A stretch of DNA of 6,641 bases from assembly GCA_017307315.1 (NCBI GenBank), contig JAFKFF010000153.1, positions 1 through 6,641 on the forward strand, written 5' to 3'. The notes under the pieces were generated by a model, which did not search any database, was not told the DNA's origin, and worked only from the letters and a program-made list of their open reading frames with translations. The position numbers and the translations under genes are program-made. This DNA is from Alphaproteobacteria bacterium (GTDB lineage Bacteria > Pseudomonadota > Alphaproteobacteria > Micropepsales > Micropepsaceae). Of the stretch, positions 1 through 6,641 are shown piece after piece (the first letter of the stretch is position 1; every line of letters begins with the position of its first letter).

Positions 1-326
1 GGCAGGCCGATCAGCGGCACCGCGAGCATGAGCGCGTAGAGTGCGGCATGGGTTATTCGGGCGAGAGCCTTCATCCAAGCGCTCATCGCCTGCGGCGACG
101 GCGGCGCGGGATGGCCGAAGCGCCAGGCGATCCGTATCAATGTCAGGAGCAGCACGCCCAGGCCGATCAAGCTATGCGTGTTTACGACCATATGCTCATA
201 AGTCTTGCCGAATTCGTCCACCGTCAGGCCGAGAACGAAAGCTGCCGCAATCAAAAGGGCGACGGACCAATGCAGGAATATGGCAACACGATCATAGCGC
301 GCGCGTGAGGCGAGGGCGGGATTCAT
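1..326 (-). CDS. Cytochrome b561 family protein (partial, C-terminus beyond window)
   Basis: This encodes a di-heme b-type cytochrome of the inner membrane, the class that passes electrons between the quinone pool and a partner or oxidant. The first 108 residues are visible and the rest lies left of position 1. An N-terminal FLHW motif (His19) opens helix 1 (about residues 15-34). NTHSLIG (His51) begins helix 2 (about 50-66), ending in RIAWRF. ITHAALYALMLAVPLIG (His93) begins helix 3. These His residues sit where bacterial b561 proteins bind heme; the final His would lie outside the window. The ATG at 326 overlaps the stop of the upstream small membrane gene (ATGA), and a GGAGG lies 9 bases before it, so the start is well supported and the two genes are probably translationally coupled. 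Family assignment is confident from the His spacing and helix pattern. The physiological electron partner cannot be told from sequence. Confidence 0.92.
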   Translation of the reverse strand, partial: MNPALASRARYDRVAIFLHWSVALLIAAAFVLGLTVDEFGKTYEHMVVNTHSLIGLGVLLLTLIRIAWRFGHPAPPSPQAMSAWMKALARITHAALYALMLAVPLIGL

Positions 327-595
327 CTCGGCCGGCCTCCGGCAACCCCGTTCCAAACCAGGGCCGCAAGCCAGCCCAGAAGCATGCCCAAAATGGAAAC
401 AAAGCCTACCAACAGCAGGGCGCGGCCTATCTCGAAGGGCTCAATCCTATAGATCGGCCTGATGAAATGGACGCGGAAGACGAAATCCATCAATGGCTGA
501 GCCATGCCCAGCGCTACCAGGAGCGCCCAGCAGGCATGAAACAGCCCCAGAAACAGGGCGAATGCCATTCCCGCGCGTATGGGTTCGATCCGCAT
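323..595 (-). CDS. Small two-helix inner-membrane protein, function unknown
   Basis: This predicted membrane protein of 90 residues has two hydrophobic helices, about residues 8-32 (with GLFHACWALLVALGMAQP) and 58-83 (with GRALLLVGFVSILGMLLGW). They are joined by a loop rich in aromatic and charged residues that contains HFIRPIYRIEPFEIGRA. The loop does not look like random hydrophobic sequence, and I think it belongs to a small conserved bacterial membrane family, but I cannot name the family or give a function. I chose the ATG at 595 over the in-frame ATG at 613 because a GAGGAG sits 6 bases before 595 and nothing comparable precedes 613; the longer form would add six residues (MNEETA). The stop overlaps the cytochrome b561 start by four bases, so it is the first gene of a two-gene membrane operon and might be an accessory to that cytochrome (inference). 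It is divergent from the ATPase gene. Confidence 0.75.
   Translation of the reverse strand: MRIEPIRAGMAFALFLGLFHACWALLVALGMAQPLMDFVFRVHFIRPIYRIEPFEIGRALLLVGFVSILGMLLGWLAALVWNGVAGGRPR
336..340 (-). promoter_or_regulatory. Ribosome binding site of cytochrome b561 gene
   Basis: GGAGG on the minus strand, 9 bases before the ATG at 326. It lies inside the last codons of the upstream small membrane gene, which fits coupled translation and fixes the cytochrome start. Confidence 0.7.
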
Positions 596-601
596 GGCGG
601 T

Positions 602-607
602 CTCCTC
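602..607 (-). promoter_or_regulatory. Ribosome binding site deciding start of small membrane protein
   Basis: GAGGAG on the minus strand followed by six bases (ACCGCC) and ATG at 595. The site would be inside the coding region if translation began at the ATG at 613, so it argues for the shorter protein. Confidence 0.65.
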
Positions 608-628
608 ATTCATTGCCAGGATAGCGGC

Positions 629-646
629 AGGCCTGGCGGGAGGCCT
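629..646. repeat. Repeated AGGCCT palindrome in divergent spacer
   Basis: AGGCCT occurs at 629-634 and again at 641-646, separated by GGCGGG. Each copy is a palindrome, so the pair can form a hairpin with a 6-bp stem and 6-base loop, or serve as a two-site operator. It lies between the divergent starts of the small membrane gene and the ATPase. I see no convincing -35/-10 pair on either strand around it. In GC-rich DNA this could arise by chance; no function is assigned. Confidence 0.3.
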
Positions 647-659
647 TGCGCCTGATCAA

Positions 660-3162
660 ATGCGGGCGCGGACGGCCTGGCTAGAAAGGCGCATGCATGT
701 CGATGCCGCCTCCGAGATAGGGCTCAGCGCGGCCGAAGCCGCGCTGCGATTGAAGCGCTTCGGCCCGAACGAATTGCCGAATCCGGAGCGGCGAAGTTTG
801 CTGCGCATCGCTGCGGGCACCTTGCGTCAGCCCATGTTCGCGCTGCTGCTCGCCGGTGCCGTCATCTATGTCGCATTGGGCGAGGGGGTGGATGCCGCCG
901 TTCTGGCATTATTCGCCACGATCTCCATCGCCATTGGCATCGTGCAGGAAAGCCGGAGCGAGAAGGCCCTGGAGTCGCTGCGGAGCCTGGCCAGTCCGCG
1001 TGCGCTGGTTTTGCGTGACGGACGCGAGCGCCGTATCGCGGGACGCGACGTGGTGCCCGGCGACATCCTTATTCTTTCCGAAGGCGATCGCGTGCCGGCG
1101 GACGCCGGATTGCTTTCCGGAGAAGGATTGCTGGTGGACGAATCGCTTCTTACCGGCGAATCCGTTCCTGTGCGCAAAAGCGCCAACGCCGTGCAGCAAA
1201 CTGCGCCGATGCAGACAGGCGAACATCCCTCGCTTCTGTTTGCCGGCACCCTGATCGCGCAAGGCCAGGGGATGGCGCGCGTAACCGCAACGGGACTTTC
1301 CTCGGAGATGGGGAAGATCGGCCGGACGCTCAAAGGCATCACCCTGGAGGAACCGCACTTAAAAAAGCAGCTTGCCTGGCTGGTACGCGATTTCGCGTTT
1401 GCCGGTCTTCTGGTGACCGCCTTGGTGGTGATCCTGTTGTGGCTGACGGACGGGGCATGGCTCAACGCCGCCTTGGCCGGCATTGCCGTCGGTGTTCATG
1501 GCGGTGGGCGCCCGGCGGATTTCGCGTGTCGGAGTTCTGACGCGCCGCGTCAGCGCCATCGAGACGCTGGGGTCGGCCACCGTGCTTTGTGCCGACAAGA
1601 CCGGAACCTTGACGGAAAACCGCATGCGCCTGGTGACGATCGTGACGGCGGACGGGAAGGGCTGGCGCGTTGAAGCGGATCTGGGAGAGGGCGCAAGGGA
1701 GATCTTGCGCATCGCGCTTCTGGCATCGGCTACCCGTCCTACCGATCCGATGGACCGGGCCATTCATGAGGCAGCGCAGATTTCGGGCATTTCCTCGTCA
1801 GGGCAATTGTTGAGCAGCAGCGGCATGCGGCATGACCGGCCCGCGGTCGTGCAGACCTGGAGCGGAGAAGACGGCATGACTACATGCACGAAAGGAGCCC
1901 CGGAAGCGGTCGCCGATCTCGCGGCGCTTTCTTCCGCCGCGCGCGACCGGCTTTTGCGGCAGGTCGATCATTTCGCGGCGCAGGGCTTGCGGCTTCTGGC
2001 CGTCGCTTCGGCGCACGCCGCCACCGAAGCGGCGGCCGGGCAGTCTCCGCAGGTGCATTTCGAACTTCTCGGATTGATCGGATTCGCCGATCCCGTGCGG
2101 GCCGCCGTTCCCGCCGCCATCGGGGAATGCCGTGCCGCGGGCATCCGCGTGGTCATGATCACCGGCGATTATCCACAGACGGCGCGGGCGATTGCAGTGG
2201 AGGCGGGCCTGGAATCCGGTGGCCTGATGACCGGAGCGGAAGTGGAGGCGATGAGCGACCTGGCGCTCCGCGATGCGGTGCGCAATGTTTCCCTGTTCGC
2301 CCGCGTGAGGCCGCAGCAGAAGCTGCGGCTGGTGGAGGCCCTGAAAGCCAATGGCGAAGTGGTTGCGATGACCGGCGACGGGGTCAACGATGCCCCCGCC
2401 ATCAAGGCTGCGAATATTGGAATCGCCATGGGCGGCCGCGGCACCGATGTGGCGCGCGAAGCGGGCGCCCTGGTGCTCCTGAATGACGAAATTGCCTCCA
2501 TTGTCGCCGCGGTGCGGCTTGGCAGGCGCATTTATGACAATCTGAGGAAAGCGATCGCCTATATCGTGGCGGTTCATGTTCCCATTGCCGGACTGGCGCT
2601 TCTGCCGCTTCTTTTCGGCCTGCCTCCGATGCTGTTGCCCATCCATATCGCCATTCTGGAAATGGTGATCGATCCGGCCTGCTCGGTGGTGTTCGAGGCC
2701 GAGAGAGAGGAGGCCAATATCATGCGCCGCCCGCCGCGGCGGCCCGGCGAGCCGGTCCTGCCGCGCCGCATTGCGGTTTGGGCGGCTTCGCAAGGACTTT
2801 GCGCTCTGGTCGCGGTGATGCTTGTCCTGGGTCTGGGGCTTTGGCTGAAGCTGGATGTGGCGGAATTGCGCGCCATGGCGTTTGCCGCCCTGGTCATGAC
2901 GAATATCGGCCTGATCCTGGTCAACCGCGATTTCCGGGCGTCGCTGTCCGATACGCTGGCCCGGCCCAATCTCAGCTTCTGGCTCCTGATCGGGGCGGCG
3001 TTGCTGGTGCTGGCGACGACATTGTTCTGGGCGCCAGGACGGGCGCTCTTCGGATTCGGGGCGCTGCAAACCTGGATGCTTTCGGTCCCGCTTGCGGCCG
3101 GCGTCTTTCTTCCCCTGGTGCTCGAAGCGGCCAAGCGGACGCTTCTGCCGCGCCTGCTTTGA
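660..3162 (+). pseudogene. Cation-transporting P-type ATPase, disrupted by internal deletion and frameshift
   Basis: This is a P-type ion pump related to the P2 (Ca2+-type) ATPases; the transported ion is unknown. In the first frame (660 to about 1490): an N-terminal GLSAAEAALRLKRFGPNELP, helices M1-M2 (residues 60-97), the actuator domain with TGES (165-168; 1152-1163), and M3 (about 245-262) leading to LNAALAGIA. In the second frame (about 1489 to 3162): VFMAVGARRISRVGVLTRR, the phosphorylation motif DKTGTLT (Asp codon 1594-1596), nucleotide-binding KGAPEA (1891-1908), TGD (2161-2169), hinge TGDGVNDAP (2371-2397), and M5-M10 with HVPIAGLALLPLLFG and ILEMVIDPACSVVFEAE. Intact relatives carry about 14 residues with LPEEFP between LAGIA and VFMA; here they are missing and the frame shifts, so the first frame reads 61 unrelated residues to a stop at 1673. 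Everything else looks preserved, so the lesion is recent or an assembly error. The start is uncertain: ATG 660 gives the usual N-terminal length, while 579, 594 and 693 are in-frame alternatives, none with a good ribosome site. Confidence 0.85.
1485..1492 (+). other. Deletion junction in ATPase helix M4
   Basis: The first frame is homologous to the family up to GGC-ATT-GCC (Gly-Ile-Ala, ending 1487). The second frame becomes homologous at TCG-GTG-TTC-ATG (Ser-Val-Phe-Met, from 1489). Only one base lies between them, where relatives encode about 14 residues. The gap is therefore about 41 bases, which is not a multiple of three and explains the frame change. The exact length is estimated from remembered family sequences, not from an alignment. 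Confidence 0.7.
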
Positions 3163-3201
3163 GCCGGCCGCCTGCCGGGAAGAAGCCCAGTCGGATCGAA
3201 A

Positions 3202-3220
3202 CGGAATGCACCGCGTTCCG
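3202..3220 (-). terminator. Hairpin in convergent gap, possible terminator of the ackA operon
   Basis: CGGAATGC at 3202-3209 can pair with GCGTTCCG at 3213-3220 (one T-G pair), giving about an 8-bp stem with a very small loop. On the minus strand, 36 bases after the ackA stop, it is followed by TTTCGAT, only a weak T tract. A second small hairpin (CCGGC 3164-3168 with GCCGG 3174-3178) lies just after the ATPase stop and has no T tract. The gap 3163-3255 holds no gene. The hairpin could also be a copy of a dispersed intergenic repeat. Confidence 0.35.
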
Positions 3221-3255
3221 GCGGGACAGATATTGGCCGAAAGCCGATGCCGCGC

Positions 3256-4428
3256 TCAACCGGGGCCGAGCAGGGTCACCACCTGCCTTGCGATCATGGC
3301 CTCTTCGTCGGTCGGGATCACCATGACCGCGACACGGCTGCCGGAAGCGGAAATGCGCCTCTCGTTCCGCCGGTTGGCGGCGTCGTCGAGCGCGATGCCA
3401 AGCCAGCTCAGGCTTTCGCACGTCATCTTGCGGATCTCAGAGGCATGCTCGCCGATCCCGGCGGTGAAGATCAACCCATCCAGCCCGCCCAGGGACGCTG
3501 TCAGGGCCGCGATTTCCCGCGCCAGCCGGAACACGAATAGCGCAACGGCTTCTTTGGCGGCCACTGCATCGCTGGCCAGAAGCTCCCGCATGTCCGGCGA
3601 CATGCCGGAAACACCTAGTAGGCCGGAGCGATTATAGAGAAGGTTTTCGATCTGCGCCGCGCCCATGCCGTATCGGCGCATGAAATAGAGGATGACGCCG
3701 GGATCGAGGCTGCCGCAGCGCGTTCCCATCACCAGGCCTTCCAGGGCGCTAAACCCCATGCTGGTATCGATGCTGCGGCCATCCTTGAGGGCGCAGAGGC
3801 TGGCGCCGTTCCCCAGATGGGCGGCAATGACGCGGCCTTTTGCCAGCTCCGGCGCGATTTCGCGCAGCCGCCCCGCGACATATTCATAAGACAGCCCGTG
3901 AAATCCGTAACGCCGCACGCCGTCTTCCTCGAATTTGCGGGGAAGCGCGAAGCGGCTGGCGATGGCGGGCATCGTGCCGTGAAAGCCGGTGTCGAAGCAT
4001 GCGACCTGAACGAGCGCGGGATGGCGTTCCTTCAAAAACCGCATCGGCGCGAGATTGTGAGGCTCATGCAGCGGAGCGAGCGCCACCAGCGCGTCGAGAT
4101 CGGCCAGAAGTTCGTCTGTTACCCGTTGCGGCGCGGTGTAATGCGAACCGCCATGGACGACGCGATGGCCCACGGCAGCCAATGCCGTTCCGCATTGCTT
4201 TTCCGCCCAGGCGATCACTTCCGCCACCAGGTCCGGAAACGGTATCGCCTTGGGAAAGCAATGCTCCGCGCTTTCATGGCCGGCGGCATCCCGGGTGACC
4301 ATCCGGGGCGCGGAGAAGGTCTCGTCGATGGAGCCCCTGCTGCCGGCCGCCAGTTCCTGGCCTGCTTCGAACAGGGCGAACTTCAAGCTGGAAGAGCCGG
4401 CATTGAGCGTGAGGATCGGGCCCTTCAT
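3256..4428 (-). CDS. ackA: Acetate kinase
   Basis: This cytoplasmic enzyme catalyses acetyl phosphate + ADP = acetate + ATP. It has 390 residues, close to the usual 390-400. Family motifs are in order: LNAGSSSLKF at 8-17 (Asn9), GHRVVHGG at 87-94 (Arg89, substrate), FDTGFH at 145-150 (catalytic Asp146), YGFHGLSYEY at 174-183 (His177), HLGNGAS at 204-210, GTRCGSLDPG at 235-244 (Arg237, transition state), GIGEH at 324-328 and a C-terminal PTDEEAMIAR with the Glu pair at 375-376. No key residue is missing. The start ATG shares one base with the stop of the upstream PTA gene (TAATG), and a GGGAG lies 7 bases before it, so the two are co-translated. As last gene of the xfp operon it would harvest ATP from acetyl phosphate made by phosphoketolase. 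Propionate can be a side substrate in this family, but the context favours acetate. Confidence 0.96.
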   Translation of the reverse strand: MKGPILTLNAGSSSLKFALFEAGQELAAGSRGSIDETFSAPRMVTRDAAGHESAEHCFPKAIPFPDLVAEVIAWAEKQCGTALAAVGHRVVHGGSHYTAPQRVTDELLADLDALVALAPLHEPHNLAPMRFLKERHPALVQVACFDTGFHGTMPAIASRFALPRKFEEDGVRRYGFHGLSYEYVAGRLREIAPELAKGRVIAAHLGNGASLCALKDGRSIDTSMGFSALEGLVMGTRCGSLDPGVILYFMRRYGMGAAQIENLLYNRSGLLGVSGMSPDMRELLASDAVAAKEAVALFVFRLAREIAALTASLGGLDGLIFTAGIGEHASEIRKMTCESLSWLGIALDDAANRRNERRISASGSRVAVMVIPTDEEAMIARQVVTLLGPG

Positions 4429-5828
4429 TATTTGGCTCCCAGGGCCTGGCGGGCGCCAGCCAGAAGGACCGCCACGGCGCAGGAGGCAAGGCGCGTGCGT
4501 TCCGAGTCGGCGCGGCTGGTCAGAATGATGGGCACCCTGGCGCCCAACACGATGCCGGCGGCATCGGCGTTGGCCAGAAAGCTCAGTTGCTTGGCCAGCA
4601 TGTTGCCCGCTTCCAGATCGGGCGCGAGCAGGATGTCCGCCTGGCCGGCCACGGACGACACGATCCCTTTTTCACGGGCAGCCGAAGGGCTGACGGCATT
4701 GTCGAAGGCGAGGGGGCCGTCGATCCGGCCGCCCCGGATCTGCCCGCGCTCGGCCATCTTGCTGAGCGCCGCCGCATCCACGGTGGAGGGTATCTCGGGC
4801 TTGACCGTTTCCACCGCCGACAGGACGGCGACGCGGGGTTCGACGATGCCCATGACATGAGCCAGATCGATGGCATTCTGGACGATATCGGCCTTCTCCT
4901 GCAACGTGGGAGAGATGTTGACTGCGGCGTCGGTGACCAGCAGCGGCCGGGGATAGCCGGGGATGTCGAAAAGATACACATGGCTCAGGCGGCGCCCGGT
5001 GCGAAGGCCCTTTGCCGGATCGAGAACGGCGTGAAGCAACTCGTCGGTGTGCAAGGAGCCTTTCATCAGAAGCCCGGCTTCTCCCTTGGCGACCAGTGCC
5101 ACGGCCGCTTCCGCGGAGGCTTCGCTGTGGGGCGTATCCACCAACCGGTAAGGCGAGATGTCCAGCTCCCCAGCTTTCGCGGCGGCCTCTATCCGGCCGC
5201 GGGGGCCCACCAAGATGGGGGCGATCAGGCCGGCTTTTGCCGCATCCAATACCGCCGCCAAAGCGGCGAGATCGCAGGGATGAGCAACGGCGGTCGATAA
5301 AGGCGGGATGCCGCCGGCGCGCGCCAGAAGGCTGCGAAAACGCTCGTGCCGGTTGATGCGCACATCCGGCGCTTCGAACCGGCTTATCGCGATTTTCTCC
5401 CGGGGAGCACGCACCCGGGCGGTGCCGCGCACCACCAGCTCGCCATTCTGGTTCACGCAGCGGCAGTCCAGCAGCACTTCGCCTCTTCCGGCGTATTTTT
5501 CCCGCACCGTCACCGTCGCCGTGACGTCATCTCCCACTCCGACAGGCCTCAGGAACTCGAGAGACTGGTCCAGGTAGATCGTGCCGGGCCCGGGCAGCCT
5601 GGTCCCCAACACCGCCGCGATAAGGCCGCCGCTGAGAAGTCCGTGCGCCACGACCTTGTGGAATATGTCGGTCTTCGCGAAGGCCGGATCCATGATCGCC
5701 GGATTGACGTCACCGGAGATCAGGGCAAATAGATCGAAATCGTCTTGCGTGAAGCGGCGCGAGAGGCTCGCTTCGTCTCCTGGCGCGATCTCGTCGAAGG
5801 TGCGGTTGGTCAACAGTTCTTTCGGCAT
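4428..5828 (-). CDS. Bifunctional MaoC-like hydratase / phosphate acetyltransferase
   Basis: This fusion of 466 residues belongs to the type annotated as bifunctional enoyl-CoA hydratase/phosphate acetyltransferase in alphaproteobacteria. Residues about 8-140 form a MaoC hot-dog fold: FALISGDVNP (34-43), AHGLLSGGLI (61-70), TRLPGPGTIYL (76-86). Residues about 175-462 are a PTA/PTB domain: VAHPCD (181-186), LLMKGSLHTDELLHAVLD (253-270), VTDAAVNISPTLQEKADI (298-315), GPLAFDNAVS (371-380) and a C-terminal APDLEAGNMLAKQL (402-415). The PTA half should interconvert acetyl phosphate and acetyl-CoA; a longer acyl substrate (butyryl) is possible. The MaoC half keeps Asp40 of the D-x-N-P-x-H dyad, but position 45 is Ile instead of His, so hydration activity is doubtful. 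I chose ATG 5828 because it begins 14 bases after the xfp stop and gives the family's normal N-terminus. An in-frame ATG at 5879 would overlap xfp. Its ribosome site is weak, so it may depend on translation of xfp. Confidence 0.92.
   Translation of the reverse strand: MPKELLTNRTFDEIAPGDEASLSRRFTQDDFDLFALISGDVNPAIMDPAFAKTDIFHKVVAHGLLSGGLIAAVLGTRLPGPGTIYLDQSLEFLRPVGVGDDVTATVTVREKYAGRGEVLLDCRCVNQNGELVVRGTARVRAPREKIAISRFEAPDVRINRHERFRSLLARAGGIPPLSTAVAHPCDLAALAAVLDAAKAGLIAPILVGPRGRIEAAAKAGELDISPYRLVDTPHSEASAEAAVALVAKGEAGLLMKGSLHTDELLHAVLDPAKGLRTGRRLSHVYLFDIPGYPRPLLVTDAAVNISPTLQEKADIVQNAIDLAHVMGIVEPRVAVLSAVETVKPEIPSTVDAAALSKMAERGQIRGGRIDGPLAFDNAVSPSAAREKGIVSSVAGQADILLAPDLEAGNMLAKQLSFLANADAAGIVLGARVPIILTSRADSERTRLASCAVAVLLAGARQALGAK
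4436..4440 (-). promoter_or_regulatory. Ribosome binding site of ackA
   Basis: GGGAG on the minus strand, 7 bases before the ackA ATG at 4428, embedded in the final codons of the PTA gene. Together with the TAATG overlap it supports coupled translation and the chosen start. Confidence 0.65.
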
Positions 5829-5842
5829 GGTGGGAGAGCTTT

Positions 5843-6641
5843 CTATCGCGACGCGATGCCGCCGCCCGACCACTGCCAATCGCGGATTGCCGGCATGTCG
5901 ATGCCATGACGGCGAATATAGGCGTCATGCTCGACCAAGCGGTCGCGCAGAAGCTGTTGCAGGTGAAGGGCATTGCCGAAGCCGGAAAGCCGGCCGATGG
6001 CGTCGCCGGCTAGGTGAAAGCGGTCGAGATGGTTGCGGACGGCCATGTCGAAGGGTGTTGTGGTGGTGCCTTCCTCGCAAAAGCCGTGGACGTGGAAATT
6101 TCCGTGATTGGCGCGGCGATAGGTAAGCCTGTGGATGAGGGCAGGGTAGCCGTGATAGGCGAAGATCACGGGCTTGCCGCGTGTGAACAGCAGGTCGAAT
6201 TCCGAATCTTCCAGCCCATGGGGATGCTGGGATCTAGCCTCCAGCGTCATGAGATCGACGACATTGATGACGCGGATTTTGAGCTCGGGCGCGTGGTGGC
6301 GCAGAAAATCGACCGCCGCCAGCGTCTCCAGGGTCGGAACGTCGCCCGCGCAGGCCATGACAAGGTCGGGCTCACCGCCCTTGTCGTTGCTCGCCCATTC
6401 CCACATGCCGATGCCGCGGCTGCAATGCTGTATGGCGGACTCCATGTCGAGCCATTGCGGCTGCGGCTGCTTGCCCGCGACGATGACGTTGATCCGGTCC
6501 CAGCTTTTCAGGCAATGATCGGTGACATAGAGAAGCGTGTTGGCATCGGGCGGAAAATAGACCCGCACCGTATCGGCCTTCTTGTTTACGACATGGTCGA
6601 TGAAGCCCGGGTCCTGGTGGCTGAAGCCATTATGGTCCTGC
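5843..6641 (-). CDS. xfp: Phosphoketolase (partial, N-terminal two thirds beyond window)
   Basis: This thiamine-diphosphate enzyme splits xylulose-5-phosphate (and often fructose-6-phosphate) with phosphate to acetyl phosphate plus glyceraldehyde-3-phosphate or erythrose-4-phosphate. The last 265 residues are visible, against about 790-800 for the whole family protein. They begin with [20 protein letters not shown], the highly conserved phosphoketolase segment. They continue through [11 protein letters not shown], the C-terminal XFP domain with [37 protein letters not shown], and [20 protein letters not shown]. The protein ends in [13 protein letters not shown] plus a short tail. No frameshift is visible in this part. 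It is the most upstream gene seen in the operon, and the PTA gene follows after 14 bases, so its acetyl phosphate is passed to the enzymes encoded next. The promoter and any regulator lie beyond 6641. Whether it prefers xylulose-5-P alone or both sugars cannot be decided from this fragment. Confidence 0.96.
   Translation of the reverse strand, partial: QDHNGFSHQDPGFIDHVVNKKADTVRVYFPPDANTLLYVTDHCLKSWDRINVIVAGKQPQPQWLDMESAIQHCSRGIGMWEWASNDKGGEPDLVMACAGDVPTLETLAAVDFLRHHAPELKIRVINVVDLMTLEARSQHPHGLEDSEFDLLFTRGKPVIFAYHGYPALIHRLTYRRANHGNFHVHGFCEEGTTTTPFDMAVRNHLDRFHLAGDAIGRLSGFGNALHLQQLLRDRLVEHDAYIRRHGIDMPAIRDWQWSGGGIASR

Noticed and set aside
41..655. Plus-strand open frame of 204 codons opposite the cytochrome b561 and small membrane genes
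   Set aside because: The minus strand gives clear membrane proteins with heme His motifs and good ribosome sites. The plus-strand product is Arg/Ser/Pro-rich filler.
652..662. TGATCA-containing sequence as an FNR/FixK site
   Set aside because: The FNR/FixK consensus needs TTGAT and ATCAA separated by four bases. Here the half-sites abut with no spacer.
596..700. Sigma-70 promoter for either divergent gene (TTGATC with TATCCT on the minus strand)
   Set aside because: The two elements are about 30 bases apart instead of about 17, and no other pair fits either strand.
1798..3069. Minus-strand open frame of 423 codons opposite the ATPase
   Set aside because: It lies antisense to coding sequence with unmistakable P-type ATPase motifs. 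Its product is low-complexity, rich in His, Arg and Gln, with no recognisable domain: a GC-rich shadow frame.
1483..3162. The C-terminal ATPase frame as a separate gene starting at TTG 1483
   Set aside because: It begins in the middle of the pump core, just before the phosphorylation loop, has no ribosome site, and lacks the actuator domain and M1-M4. It is the second half of a broken gene.
3817..4860. Plus-strand open frame of 347 codons across the ackA/PTA junction
   Set aside because: It is antisense to two genes with full family motifs, spans their junction, and its translation shows no domain or helix pattern.
5829..5879. Longer N-terminus of the MaoC-PTA protein from ATG 5879
   Set aside because: It would overlap the end of xfp by 37 bases and adds 17 residues (Arg/His-rich) that are not part of the MaoC fold.

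Overview
The window is GC-rich and gene-dense, with short intergenic gaps and an alphaproteobacterial gene content. Phosphoketolase, a bifunctional MaoC/phosphotransacetylase and acetate kinase lie side by side, next to a P-type ATPase of the LPEEFP-type subgroup. The placement (for example Hyphomicrobiales or Rhodospirillales) is an inference from gene families and codon style, not from a marker gene.

Layout. Positions 1-595 (minus strand) hold a two-gene membrane operon: an unnamed two-helix protein of about 90 residues, then a cytochrome b561 that starts in an ATGA overlap and runs off the left edge. Facing away from it on the plus strand, about 660-3162, is a cation P-type ATPase. It is recognisable from end to end but broken: around 1485-1492 the frame changes, and about 14 residues of helix M4, including the ion-site LPEEFP motif, are missing. 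A 93-base convergent gap (3163-3255) carries a hairpin that may terminate transcription. The rest, 3256-6641 (minus strand), is one operon: xfp (phosphoketolase, 5' end outside the window), then MaoC-PTA, then ackA. The genes are separated by 14 bases and then overlap by 1 base.

How the genes work together. Phosphoketolase splits xylulose-5-P or fructose-6-P to acetyl phosphate. Acetate kinase converts acetyl phosphate to acetate and ATP, and the PTA domain interconverts it with acetyl-CoA. The operon is therefore a complete phosphoketolase outlet for ATP or C2 units. The MaoC half of the PTA fusion has Ile where R-specific hydratases carry the catalytic His, so this domain may not act as a hydratase. 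The membrane operon has no evident biochemical link to the phosphoketolase operon beyond adjacency.

I found no CRISPR array, insertion sequence, tRNA, rRNA or clearly novel system. The points most worth a second look are the internally deleted ATPase, the altered hydratase active site and the uncharacterised small membrane protein coupled to cytochrome b561.
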